Origin: RHLJ01 sp048058975
GTDB taxonomy: Bacteria; Bacteroidota; Rhodothermia; Balneolales; Balneolaceae
DNA: 64,000 bases
NCBI GenBank assembly: GCA_048058975.1
Contig: JBLLNP010000010.1
Coordinates: 62,001 to 126,000 of the forward strand
Reading direction: 5' to 3'
The translations under genes and the position numbers were made by a program. How positions within the stretch are numbered: the stretch's first letter is position 1; the number at the start of each line of letters is the position of its first letter. Under the pieces are notes generated by a model that did no database searches, was not told where the DNA came from, and saw only the letters and a list, made by a program, of their open reading frames with translations. Positions 15,844 to 25,009 of the stretch are shown one piece after another.

Positions 15844-18513
15844 TCAACTAATGCTTTCCAACACAATATCATTCACCTTTTCCAGTGCCTCGCCAAGTTT
15901 TTCGGGGATTCGCCCACCAGCGGTTGCAAGGTTGGGTTGGCCACCACCTCCTCCGCCAACTAAACGACCAAGTTGTCCCACTAAAGCTCCGGCTTTTAAT
16001 CCCTTTTCTTTGATCAGGTCTTCGGTAACAGCTACCATCAGAAAGACTTTTCCTTCGGCCTCATCCTTTGAACCAAGTACTGTTACGGTATTTTTTGGTG
16101 ATTTTTGAAGAGCGTCATAACCAAGCTGCTTCAGCACATTCATATCCGCGCCGGAGATTTCCCCTTTTACCAAAGAGATAGAATTATTCAGGTTTTCAGA
16201 AGAGTTCAACAACTCATCCAGTTTCGCTCCGGTATTTTGGAGATTGAGTTTTTCCAGCTCTTTTTCGAGTGCTTTCTTTTCTTCCTGAAGTTTTTGGATG
16301 CTGGCTACCAGATCATCCGTTTGCCCAAATGCTGATTTAATACTTCTAACCGTGTGCTTTTCTTCCCGAATGAGCTTATCAGCAGCTTTACCGGTAACAG
16401 CCTCAATCCTTCTTATGCCAGCAGCTACCGAACTTTCGTGAACAAACCGGAAATAGCCAATCTCCCCGGTTGCACCCACATGTGTGCCACCGCATAATTC
16501 CACAGAATAATCCTCATCAAAAGTTATTACACGAACAAAATCACCGTACTTTTCCCCGAAAAGCATCATTGCTCCTTTTTCGCGAGCCTCATCAATCGGC
16601 ACATTCCGTTCTTCGATCAAAGGGATGTTTTCCTGGATTTTCTCATTTACTTGTGCTTCCACTTTATCCAATTGTTCCTGAGTCATTGCTTCGTAGTGAG
16701 AAAAATCAAAACGAAGATGATGCTCATTAACCAAAGATCCTTTTTGGGCAACATGATCACCGAGAACATCTCTTAGAGCAGCGTGAGCTAAGTGTGTAGC
16801 AGAGTGATGTTTCTGGATTTCGAGTCTGCGGTTTATATCAATGGTTGCCGTCCAGTTGCCATCCAGTTTCTCAGGAAGTTTTGCAGTGTAATGGATGAAA
16901 TTCCCTTGATTTTTCTGAACATCTATAATATGAATAAACTCTTCTCCATTATTGAGCATACCGGTATCAGCAACTTGCCCCCCACTTTCTGCATAAAAAG
17001 GAGTTTTTGAAAGTTGAAGTGCAAAACGATCGCCTTCTTTCCTGTAAGCAGTGATTTGTACTTCAGTTTCGAAATCATCATAGCCCGTAAATTCAAAATC
17101 AGATGTTTCTTGTAAAAACACCCATTCATTTACTAAACTCTGATCAACTCCGAACTTACCAGCTGCGCGAGCGCGATCTTTCTGCTCCTTCATGTTTGTG
17201 TTGAAGCCTTCCTCATCCACTTCAATCCCTTGTTCCCGAGCCATTAGCTGTGTTAAATCGATCGGAAAGCCATAGGTATCATGTAATTTGAAAGCATCTT
17301 CTCCGGAAAGTTTTTTCTTTCCTTTAATCATTTCGCTGAAGATGTCTATGCCCTGACCCAGAGTCTTCAAAAAGCTCTTTTCTTCGGCACGAACCACATT
17401 GGTTATATATTCCTGTTGTGCAACTACTTCCGGGAATACTTCCTTAAACTGGTCAGCAAGTACATTCACCAGTTTGTACATAAACGGTTCTTTAAAACCG
17501 AGCTTATCCCATCCATAACGTATCGCTCGACGCTGAATACGCCGGATTACATAGCCACGACCATCATTTCCCGGAGAAGCTCCATCCGCAATTGAAAAAA
17601 CCACGGCACGAATGTGATCAGCTATTACGCGCATGGCAATGTCTTTCTCTTCATCCTGACCATACTTCACCCCAGCCAGTTTAGAAATCTCATTTAAAAG
17701 CGGAGTAAATACATCAGAATCGTAATTGGAGAACTTACCTTGCAGAACAGCACACACTCTTTCAAAGCCCATCCCCGTATCCACATGCTGCGCCGGAAGT
17801 GTTTTTAGTGCTCCATCAGCCTGACGATTAAATTGGATGAATACAAGATTCCAGATTTCCATCACCCGAGGATCGTCCATATTTACAAGCTCGGCACCAT
17901 CTTGTTTTTTACGCTCCTCATCAGAACGAAGATCGATGTGTACTTCAGAACAAGGACCACACGGTCCGGTATCTCCCATTTCCCAGAAGTTATCTTTCTT
18001 GCCAAACTTCAGAATGTGATTATGCGCGATGGAAGTCTCGCTTTTCCAGAGTTCAATAGCTTCATCATCAACAGGAAGACCGTCTTCTTCATCTCCCCCA
18101 AAAACGGTAGCATACAACCGGTCAGGATCCATTCCCCAACGATCAACCAATAATTCCCATGCCCAGGCAATAGCATCTTTTTTGAAGTAGTCTCCAAAAG
18201 ACCAGTTTCCGAGCATCTCAAACAGTGTATGATGGTAAGTATCATGCCCTACTTCTTCCAGATCGTTATGCTTACCACTCACCCGAATACATTTCTGGGT
18301 ATCGGCAGCTCTATTCCATAACTTCCCCCCATGATTTAGTGCTTTTTCTTCCCCAAGAAAAATCGGCTTAAATTGGTTCATTCCCGCATTGGTGAATAAA
18401 AGCGTAGGATCGTCTTTTGGAACAACCGGTGCACTTTCAACAATGGCGTGTTCCTTCTCTGCAAAGAATTCCAGAAATTCGTTTCTGATTTGGGAAGATG
18501 TCTTAACGGGCAT
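15844..18513 (-). CDS. alaS: Alanyl-tRNA synthetase
   Basis: 889 residues, full length for bacterial AlaRS. The class II catalytic domain starts at once (NAGMNQFKPIFLGEEK). The editing domain carries HSATHLAH (~569) and CGGTHVG (~673), the zinc and deacylation residues. A coiled coil (LQEEKKALEKELEKLN) leads to the C-Ala domain with the glycine-rich GGGGGGQPNLATAGG motif. It charges tRNA-Ala and clears Ser/Gly misacylation. Monocistronic, between pdhA (same strand, ~90 bases) and a divergent DUF502 gene. No sign of truncation. Confidence 0.97.
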   Translation of the reverse strand: MPVKTSSQIRNEFLEFFAEKEHAIVESAPVVPKDDPTLLFTNAGMNQFKPIFLGEEKALNHGGKLWNRAADTQKCIRVSGKHNDLEEVGHDTYHHTLFEMLGNWSFGDYFKKDAIAWAWELLVDRWGMDPDRLYATVFGGDEEDGLPVDDEAIELWKSETSIAHNHILKFGKKDNFWEMGDTGPCGPCSEVHIDLRSDEERKKQDGAELVNMDDPRVMEIWNLVFIQFNRQADGALKTLPAQHVDTGMGFERVCAVLQGKFSNYDSDVFTPLLNEISKLAGVKYGQDEEKDIAMRVIADHIRAVVFSIADGASPGNDGRGYVIRRIQRRAIRYGWDKLGFKEPFMYKLVNVLADQFKEVFPEVVAQQEYITNVVRAEEKSFLKTLGQGIDIFSEMIKGKKKLSGEDAFKLHDTYGFPIDLTQLMAREQGIEVDEEGFNTNMKEQKDRARAAGKFGVDQSLVNEWVFLQETSDFEFTGYDDFETEVQITAYRKEGDRFALQLSKTPFYAESGGQVADTGMLNNGEEFIHIIDVQKNQGNFIHYTAKLPEKLDGNWTATIDINRRLEIQKHHSATHLAHAALRDVLGDHVAQKGSLVNEHHLRFDFSHYEAMTQEQLDKVEAQVNEKIQENIPLIEERNVPIDEAREKGAMMLFGEKYGDFVRVITFDEDYSVELCGGTHVGATGEIGYFRFVHESSVAAGIRRIEAVTGKAADKLIREEKHTVRSIKSAFGQTDDLVASIQKLQEEKKALEKELEKLNLQNTGAKLDELLNSSENLNNSISLVKGEISGADMNVLKQLGYDALQKSPKNTVTVLGSKDEAEGKVFLMVAVTEDLIKEKGLKAGALVGQLGRLVGGGGGGQPNLATAGGRIPEKLGEALEKVNDIVLESIS

Positions 18514-18628
18514 TAATTTACGCTGTAGAAATTTTGATTTTAAGGGTTGGGAAGATAGAAAATTTCCAGCTCTAACTCATGGAACTAATTGAACTACTGA
18601 AAGTTATTACATAAAAGAAAAGAAGCCG

Positions 18629-19198
18629 ATGAAAACAATATTGAACTATTTTTTAAGAGGGATGTTAATCGTATTCCCGTTAGGTGCTACCATCTACTTG
18701 GTTAGCATAACCATCAACTGGGTAAATAATATTTTTGATAATCTTTTCTTTAGTTGGTTTGAATGGAATGTACCAGGGCTTGGGATTCTTTCAGGTTTTG
18801 TAATTATCTCATTAGTTGGATTTGTTTTTACCCGTGCTTTCACCAAGCCTATTGTTCATTTATTTGAGAATCTCTTCTCAAAAACTCCTTTGGTAAGCAT
18901 TATTTATACGTCGCTTAGAGATTTAACGGAAGCTTTTGTGGGAGATAAAAAGAAATTTACTAAACCTGTGCGTATTCAGTTTGGTGAAATGGGCCTGGTT
19001 CGGTTTGGGTTTATCACCCAGGAGACGCTTAGTAATCTGGAAATGGAAAATGAAGTTGCCGTTTATTGCCCCCACTCTTATAACTTTTCCGGAAACTTGT
19101 ATATCGTGCCTAAAGAGTCAGTCACTCCTGTTAAAGCAGAACCGGCTGACTTCATGCGCTTTATAGTTTCGGGTGGTGTAACCGGATTTGGGAAATAA
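18629..19198 (+). CDS. DUF502 family inner-membrane protein
   Basis: 189 residues. Opening NYFLRGMLIVFPLGATIYLV and a second helix near 50-70 (GLGILSGFVIISLVGFVF) are typical of DUF502, followed by KTPLVSIIYTSLRDLTEAF and a cytosolic beta-rich tail. The family is widespread and poorly understood; links to envelope integrity or trafficking are known only from a few organisms. Divergent from alaS, which starts 115 bases upstream. No operon partner. Confidence 0.85.
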   Translation: MKTILNYFLRGMLIVFPLGATIYLVSITINWVNNIFDNLFFSWFEWNVPGLGILSGFVIISLVGFVFTRAFTKPIVHLFENLFSKTPLVSIIYTSLRDLTEAFVGDKKKFTKPVRIQFGEMGLVRFGFITQETLSNLEMENEVAVYCPHSYNFSGNLYIVPKESVTPVKAEPADFMRFIVSGGVTGFGK

Positions 19199-19261
19199 AG
19201 CAGCCAAAAAAACACTAAACATTAAACTTCGTGATTTTGTGTTTTAGTGGCCTATAAACTT

Positions 19262-20185
19262 CTAGTAAACCTCTTCGAATGTTCTGTCTGAGGGCTTGAG
19301 CATGTCTTTTACTTCTTCCCAGCTCCACTCATTCGGATCTTCTGATTCCGGTTGTCCCTTTAGTCTGAGGTAATCCATAAATCCTTTTTTTGCCAGGTTA
19401 TGATAAATCCCGGATTCCATCCCTTTCATCCCGCAGAGGTAGATTAGTGTGTTGTCTTTACCCAAAATCGGACTCAGGATTTCTTCCTGATCATCAATAG
19501 CAGTCTGAACGTAATACTTACTTCCATCTTCGCGCCGGTCTTCCCTGGAAATCATTTTGATGTAGTGAAAATTCTCGTGTTTCTCAGCCATTTCTGTAAA
19601 AAACTTAGGGTAAAGTAAATCTGTGCGATATGGACATCCAAAAACCAATGCTACCTCACCCTTAAAATTATTCTCGAACAATTCAATGATCATCCCTCTG
19701 AAAGGAGCAATCCCGGTTCCAGTTGCAAAAAATACAAAATTGAAGTCATCCACATTTTCGGGAAGTAAATAACGACGACCGCTTGGCCCGGTAACTTTCA
19801 ACTTATCTCCCGGTTTTAGATTGCATAAGTAATTTGAGCACACTCCCATATAGAAAGTACCATCAACTTCATCCATAGCCCGCTTAACTGTTGTTGATAC
19901 CAGATGTTTTTTCCCGCCTTCTCCATTTGAAGGTGATGAAACCGAATACAAACGAAGTTTATGAGGTTTTCCTTTTTCATCTTCTCCGGGAGGTAAAACA
20001 CCTATTGATTGACCTACTCTGAACTTACCCTCCAAGTCTGTACCTGATATATCAAATGTCATGTGTCGGACGATATTCGGGCTACTCTCCGCCGTACATA
20101 CATAGTTTTCCACTACGGTTGCTTCCGTGGGATTTTTTGGGGAATGAATATTTAGTTCTACTTCCGGTAAAATTATTTCTGGCAT
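19262..20185 (-). CDS. Plant-type ferredoxin--NADP(+) reductase
   Basis: 307 residues. The FAD site is RLYSVSSPS (~80-90) with the phosphate-binding GVCSNYLCNLKPGDKL segment; the NADP site is FFATGTGIAPFRGMI and FGCPYRTDLLYPKFF; the YLCGMKGMESGIY loop and an aromatic C-terminal residue (EEVY) complete the plant-type FNR pattern. It moves electrons between reduced ferredoxin and NADP(H). The ~35-residue N-terminal lead is typical of standalone bacterial FNRs. Preceded by a terminator, so probably transcribed alone. Cognate ferredoxin is not in the window. Confidence 0.9.
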   Translation of the reverse strand: MPEIILPEVELNIHSPKNPTEATVVENYVCTAESSPNIVRHMTFDISGTDLEGKFRVGQSIGVLPPGEDEKGKPHKLRLYSVSSPSNGEGGKKHLVSTTVKRAMDEVDGTFYMGVCSNYLCNLKPGDKLKVTGPSGRRYLLPENVDDFNFVFFATGTGIAPFRGMIIELFENNFKGEVALVFGCPYRTDLLYPKFFTEMAEKHENFHYIKMISREDRREDGSKYYVQTAIDDQEEILSPILGKDNTLIYLCGMKGMESGIYHNLAKKGFMDYLRLKGQPESEDPNEWSWEEVKDMLKPSDRTFEEVY

Positions 20186-20204
20186 AACTTAAATGATTGA
20201 GTGC

Positions 20205-20240
20205 ATAAAAAAATCCCAGTCAATGTAATGACTGGGATTT
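20205..20240 (-). terminator. Intrinsic terminator after the repeat-protein gene
   Basis: 12-bp perfect stem AAATCCCAGTCA (20211-20222) / TGACTGGGATTT (20229-20240), 6-base loop; on the minus strand it is followed by a run of T. It separates the gene at 20286-20972 from the downstream reductase. Confidence 0.8.
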
Positions 20241-20285
20241 TAAATAAGAAGTATGAATTAATTAAGTAGAAGTAAGCCTGATCAA

Positions 20286-20972
20286 TTATTGATTACTGAT
20301 ACGGTATCGTACCAGCTCATCAACAGTAGGCCTCTCTCCTCTCTCTTCTATCAACCTTTCAGCTAACCGATCTGTCACATTAATGCTTCTCATTCGCATC
20401 AGATTTTTAGTGAGCTCTTCAAGAGTATAGCCTAAATCCATCATGCGGCTTGTAAAGTTTGCAGTAACCCCATTTCGTCGAGTTTCAATTAAATCATCAA
20501 TGGTAAAATCATATCCAAGCTCCTTCATCATACTGGCGTAAGTCGCACTTACATCTGCATCCTGTAATGCAACTAGTTGTTCTAAGGTAACATTAGTGTA
20601 ACCAATATCGTGGAGTCGCTGTGTTTCTGTTGCAGTTACTCCCTCATCACGTAATGAAGTAAGCTCCTCATTAGTTAGTGTACCATAACCAAGTTGTTCC
20701 ATCCATTCACCCATACCAGCCAGAAGGTCGGCATCATATTCGTTAAACGACTGTACTACTTCAGAAATAGGGTTTTCGAAATCAGAAAAGAAATTACTTA
20801 CTCTGTTTCCTGCATAGAATATCAGGGAACCTATGAATAGAATTACTAATATATAATTAGCTGTTTTAGGGCTGCCAGATTCTGATTTTGATGAAACACC
20901 TAAACCAGAAGCTTCTGTTTCGCTTTCTAAATCCTGCAAGTCGTTTTTTAGATTCCTGAACTTTGTATTCAT
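20286..20972 (-). CDS. Membrane-anchored helical repeat protein
   Basis: 228 residues. An N-terminal cytosolic stretch (~1-38) is followed by one membrane helix (~39-58, YILVILFIGSLIFYAG) and an outer region with at least four copies of a ~29-residue unit of the form GYTNVTLEQLVALQDADVSA, each with a GV.a or DV.a turn, then GY starting the next. Such repeats occur at the C-termini of BlaR1/M56-type peptidases and anti-sigma-like proteins in Bacteroidota relatives. No enzymatic domain. Function unknown; a protein-interaction scaffold is likely. It ends 46 bases before a terminator and is not obviously co-transcribed with neighbours. Confidence 0.75.
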   Translation of the reverse strand: MNTKFRNLKNDLQDLESETEASGLGVSSKSESGSPKTANYILVILFIGSLIFYAGNRVSNFFSDFENPISEVVQSFNEYDADLLAGMGEWMEQLGYGTLTNEELTSLRDEGVTATETQRLHDIGYTNVTLEQLVALQDADVSATYASMMKELGYDFTIDDLIETRRNGVTANFTSRMMDLGYTLEELTKNLMRMRSINVTDRLAERLIEERGERPTVDELVRYRISNQ

Positions 20973-21041
20973 AGTTTGCCCATCAATTTGCGGGAAGGTT
21001 ACGCAACTGTGAGCCTAAAGATGCATAAAAAGCTCTAATTT

Positions 21042-21416
21042 TTAAACTAACTCGAAAGATTTTGTGAGATCATTTAAAGTGAACGGTTTTGTGATCAAAT
21101 CGATGCACTCTGTAGCACGGGCACGGTCGTAATTAACACGATCTGAATTTCCGGTAAGATAGATTACTGAAGTTGAAATCTTTTCCTTAATAGCTGTTAC
21201 AGCCTCAATGCCATCCATTTCACCTTTCAAACGAATATCCATAAGTATTAAGTCTGGCTTGCTCTCAAATGCAAATTCGATTGCCTCCTGCCCCGATGCT
21301 GCCTTGCCTATAACTTCATGTCCTAGCTCTCTAACCATGTTTTCTATTACAAGTGAGATGATCATGTCATCTTCAACAATTAGTACTCGTTTCTTCTTTC
21401 CTAGTAATTCTGTCAA
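21042..21416 (-). CDS. Single-domain response regulator (CheY-like receiver)
   Basis: 124 residues, a receiver domain only. Acidic pair E15/D16/D17, phospho-acceptor D60 (LILMDIRL), Thr88 (IYLTGNS) and K110 (TKPF) are all present. No output domain. The MDIRLKGEMDGIEA segment is typical of receivers that partner with PAS-histidine kinases. It follows a short gap after the repeat-protein gene (start 70 bases from that gene's start on the same strand); no kinase is in the window, so its partner is unknown. Confidence 0.93.
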   Translation of the reverse strand: MTELLGKKKRVLIVEDDMIISLVIENMVRELGHEVIGKAASGQEAIEFAFESKPDLILMDIRLKGEMDGIEAVTAIKEKISTSVIYLTGNSDRVNYDRARATECIDLITKPFTLNDLTKSFELV

Positions 21417-21535
21417 TGTATTACTTCTTTATTTATAATTAATGAAATTGTCCTTCTACTATCACAGCTAATGAGTTGTTTTATTAAAAAATGTTACGTT
21501 CTCTTAACTCTGATCGTAAGAACTTTTTTTAGTTG

Positions 21536-22393
21536 TTAAAATTCCTGATCGGATTCAATAGGCTCTATTGCCAGCAATAATCCATCGATCACATCAATAT
21601 TTGCGTTCCATCCTTTAAAGGATTCAGCTGAATATAAAATCTCCACCCTCCATGTTTTCCTAAGCTCAAGTATTCCTTCAAGTATATATGGATAGTACTC
21701 AAATTCGGGATCGTTTCTCAAATGTTCTTCATTCACAGTAAATACAATATCCTCTCCCGTATAAGGCACCATATTTATTTCCCAGCCAATCAACATCCTC
21801 TGGGCTTCCAAATAACCAATATTTATAAGTCCGGGTGTTGTAAAATCAGGATACCAATTTCCCCAAATCCTGTTTACTCCTACCGAATCCAAAAATACGG
21901 TGATGTTCGAATTACGAACTTCAGTGTTCCCGATTTGTTGCGATTCAAATGTAATCTTGTATTCAATAGGAACGCTGTTAATATCCGGACCTTCACAAAT
22001 AGTACACCCAAAAAGTGGAGATACTTCTTTTACAGCGAGCCTACTGGTATCAGACACTAATGTGTACTCCTGATTCCTGAACAATGATTTTTTTGCAGCC
22101 GTAATTAATGTGTCCGGATTTTTCATTTCAACCCTTACAATATCTCTGGTTAAACACGGATTTATGTCTCCCGGAAATAAAACCCTGCTAAAGCCTGTAT
22201 GTCCGAATTCGTTTAATGTAGAGCAAATATGGTTTCCATTCTCTTCGTGATACCTCAAATTTAACTCTTCGAGTTCTCTCAATTCAAGCGGTTCAATTTT
22301 TACTGGGTATTCAGAAAAATCAGCTACCTCTAGTGCCTCGCAAGAAATCACGATTATAATAAACCCAACAAAAAGTGCCCGTTGTATCCTCAA
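21536..22393 (-). CDS. Putative lipoprotein of unknown function
   Basis: 285 residues. The N-terminus (RALFVGFIIIVISCEALEV) ends in a lipobox-type VISC, so it is probably lipid-anchored. The mature region has a CTIC pair, several Cys (IC, PCL) and beta-rich segments but no motif I recognise. Monocistronic on the - strand, divergent from the flavoprotein at 22554. Function not assigned. Confidence 0.7.
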   Translation of the reverse strand: MRIQRALFVGFIIIVISCEALEVADFSEYPVKIEPLELRELEELNLRYHEENGNHICSTLNEFGHTGFSRVLFPGDINPCLTRDIVRVEMKNPDTLITAAKKSLFRNQEYTLVSDTSRLAVKEVSPLFGCTICEGPDINSVPIEYKITFESQQIGNTEVRNSNITVFLDSVGVNRIWGNWYPDFTTPGLINIGYLEAQRMLIGWEINMVPYTGEDIVFTVNEEHLRNDPEFEYYPYILEGILELRKTWRVEILYSAESFKGWNANIDVIDGLLLAIEPIESDQEF

Positions 22394-22553
22394 CTTTTAT
22401 AAAAACCTAAATTGTTCAACGGATATTAAGATAGGAATAATCTTGCTTTTGCTCTGTTAATAAGCACTCATATTCATTAATATATTTTTAGGTACTCTAA
22501 GTAACTTACAAGTTCTTTTCAGGCTGAAGCTTAGATTAACTAAACATGAGAAA

Positions 22554-23717
22554 TTGAAACCGACTAGCAAAACAATAACCATTATAGGTGGAGGAGTTTC
22601 TGGCATAACCTGTGCTTTACTTCTTCAAAAATCGGGTTTTAAAACCGAGGTGATTTCAAAGGATGACTTATTGACCTCACGAAGAAACCCTTCTCTGGCA
22701 AGTCTGTTCCCTGCTGCTTCCATTATACCCCATACGGTAGAGCATCCTGAATTAAATACTCTGTTTGAAAACAGTCAGGTATTTTTTGATCATTTATATT
22801 CCGAAAACTTCATCGGGCTTACTACCCATCTGCATTATGAGTTATTTGCCAAACAAGAATCTCTGCCAAAATACGGCCACCTTTTAAAAGACTTTCATGT
22901 TTTGCTACCGGGAGACCTAGGGACAGCTCCTTTCCACCCCAATATTCCAGTATCTCTTGGTTATCGTTTCTACTGTTATTTCACAGATTGGGCATTTTAT
23001 TTCCCAAATCTGATAAAGCTTTATCTACAGTCTGGTGGAAAGATATCCCTTAGGAACGTTCAAAGAGAAGAGCTTCCAAACTTCGCTTCTGATATTATTA
23101 TTAATTGCACGGAACTGGGAGGACCAGAGCTTGCCGGGGAGAAACCTGAACCTGTTATTTACATGGGGCACCTTGTTAACATAAATGGAGTCCCAACTTT
23201 AACAGACTCTTCAGGAAAAACAGTTTCCTATAACTTTGTTCCCGGGTATGAACATTATCATTCTGATGACGGCACTTTACTGGATGTTTATTGTTATTCC
23301 AGGCAAGGCAATCTTGTTTTAGGAGGAAGCCGGTTTAGGGGAACATTAACGGAAGATGGTCTATGGCATGGGGAAAATACGGTTGAACCTACTATTAAGA
23401 TCGGAAACGTTACCATTCCGGAACAAATCATTTCTTTGAATCAGGAAATCATAAAGAACTCTTTTGGAATAGACATAAATGACTATGAGGACAGGGCCGC
23501 TCATGTAGGTTATCGTTTTATGGGAAATAAAGAAATTGGTCTTACTCTTACCGCAGAAGAGTTTGAGGGTAAATTAGTAGTGCACAACTATGGACATGGA
23601 GGAGCAGGTGTGACTATTAGTTGGGGGTGCGCTCTTGAGGTAGCTAATATAGTTTCCAGACATCTTTCAAATCCTGAAATTACCAAAGAAGAAATTTTAA
23701 AAAGCCTCAGCTTTTAG
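22554..23717 (+). CDS. D-amino-acid-oxidase-like FAD-dependent oxidoreductase
   Basis: 387 residues, TTG start; a nearby ATG at 22546 is out of frame and stops at once. The dinucleotide fold is ITIIGGGVSGITCALLLQKSG, and the C-terminal NYGHGGAGVTISWGCA motif is the DAO family signature that contacts FAD. Family members oxidise the C-N bond of D-amino acids or glycine. Substrate is not predictable from the sequence. The 3' end overlaps the convergent MerC gene by 21 bases. Confidence 0.85.
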   Translation: MKPTSKTITIIGGGVSGITCALLLQKSGFKTEVISKDDLLTSRRNPSLASLFPAASIIPHTVEHPELNTLFENSQVFFDHLYSENFIGLTTHLHYELFAKQESLPKYGHLLKDFHVLLPGDLGTAPFHPNIPVSLGYRFYCYFTDWAFYFPNLIKLYLQSGGKISLRNVQREELPNFASDIIINCTELGGPELAGEKPEPVIYMGHLVNINGVPTLTDSSGKTVSYNFVPGYEHYHSDDGTLLDVYCYSRQGNLVLGGSRFRGTLTEDGLWHGENTVEPTIKIGNVTIPEQIISLNQEIIKNSFGIDINDYEDRAAHVGYRFMGNKEIGLTLTAEEFEGKLVVHNYGHGGAGVTISWGCALEVANIVSRHLSNPEITKEEILKSLSF

Positions 23718-24098
23718 AACAGGATTTCTTTTGAACTTGTAGTTCAACCAGTGCCCACGAATCAGCATCAGGCTCCCAATTAGAGTAATTCCGGCTTCCC
23801 CATATTCACCCAATGTTTCATTAAAAAACCATGCTAGAAATATGATTAAAACGCCAAGTATTAAATATAAGGTAGTGGACAGCGATTCATGTTTTCTCCT
23901 AAGAGAAAGCACGACCGTTGGAGCAATCGCCAGAAAAAAGAAAAGATGGGTATAGCCATGAAGTTCTTCGAAGGCTGGCCATAGAGGAATCAAAGAAACA
24001 ATGACCGGGACGAGCAAGCAATGTATTGCACAAATACTGGAAAGCCCGATTCCAATACGATCCCAAAACCCAGGTTGTGAACCCTTTTTATTACTCAT
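23697..24098 (-). CDS. MerC-domain inner-membrane protein
   Basis: 133 residues with four predicted membrane helices. The first contains the ICAIHCLLVP motif with two cysteines, as in MerC mercury transporters; an N-terminal GFWDRIGIGLSS is also typical. In Bacteroidota, MerC-domain proteins are common outside mer operons and the role there is unclear. No other mer gene is nearby, so a mercury function is not claimed. Confidence 0.8.
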   Translation of the reverse strand: MSNKKGSQPGFWDRIGIGLSSICAIHCLLVPVIVSLIPLWPAFEELHGYTHLFFFLAIAPTVVLSLRRKHESLSTTLYLILGVLIIFLAWFFNETLGEYGEAGITLIGSLMLIRGHWLNYKFKRNPVLKAEAF

Positions 24099-24181
24099 TT
24101 AAAAATTTAAAAAGTGAACTTTAATGATACCCCTATTAGCCATTGAGTTCAACCAGAACCTGTTTAGTTTTTTCTACCAAC

Positions 24182-24898
24182 TTAATCGACAAAAGAATTC
24201 AGTTTCTTATCTGCTTCCCTCCAATCAGGCATAAAAGAATCCATTAGTGAATAAAACCTTTTGTTATGCAGTCGTTCAATTAAATGAACCATTTCGTGAA
24301 CTACCACCATTTCAATGCATTGCATGTTCTTATGAGCCAGCTTGAGATTCAACCAAATCCTCTGATCCCTGATATTACATGTACCCCATCTTGTTTTCAT
24401 TTTCTTAACCCCGAATTCTTTCACCTCTACGTTCATAATGGGTTGATAATGCTCTATTATTTTTTTGATAGATTTCTTCAACTGATCACGATACCAATCA
24501 TCCAATAGTCTTTCTCTCTTATCCCTACCTGAGTTTCCACGTATTTTCATTACCAGGTGATCATTATCCAAAAAAACCTGGGATTTTGAAGCTCCATCAA
24601 ACACCTTAAGTGTATATGCTCTTCCTTCAAATACATGTTCTTCTCCGGAAATAAACTTGAATTCGGGTTCAAATTGAACTTTTGCTGCTTTATCTAACTG
24701 TTTAAAAATCCATTCCGATTTAGAGTGGATAAACCTGACTAAGTTTTTCTCTGATATTCGAACCGGGCAGGAAACACGAATTCTTCCGCTCCTCCTGTTT
24801 ACCCTAACGTAAAGATTTTTGATACGCTTTCGGGTTACTTCTATGGTAATCCCTTCAACCTCAATGGAATAAGTACGGAATCCTGTATTTCTGAACAT
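24182..24898 (-). CDS. YgjP-like (DUF45) zinc metallopeptidase family protein
   Basis: 238 residues. Active-site motif HEMVHLIERLHNKRF (HExxH plus a third His, ~205-215) with the upstream TRWGTCNIRDQRIWLN segment is the DUF45/YgjP signature. The N-terminal part (~10-100) is the usual beta-rich region. The family is SprT/WLM related; some members cleave proteins, and E. coli YgjP has also been linked to nucleotide hydrolysis. Monocistronic; divergent from the hydrolase at 25010. Confidence 0.87.
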   Translation of the reverse strand: MFRNTGFRTYSIEVEGITIEVTRKRIKNLYVRVNRRSGRIRVSCPVRISEKNLVRFIHSKSEWIFKQLDKAAKVQFEPEFKFISGEEHVFEGRAYTLKVFDGASKSQVFLDNDHLVMKIRGNSGRDKRERLLDDWYRDQLKKSIKKIIEHYQPIMNVEVKEFGVKKMKTRWGTCNIRDQRIWLNLKLAHKNMQCIEMVVVHEMVHLIERLHNKRFYSLMDSFMPDWREADKKLNSFVD

Positions 24899-25009
24899 TC
24901 CGAACGATAAGAACTTCCTGCATTTATTTTAGCATTTTTGAGAAACTAAGATTTACTTCTCCCGTTATATTTTTATTCTTCAAATTGTAGCATTGGTAAA
25001 ACTCTTTAA

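Noticed and set aside
23697..24098. MerC gene as part of a mercury resistance operon
   Set aside because: No merR, merA, merT or merP nearby; the MerC domain alone is widespread in this group.
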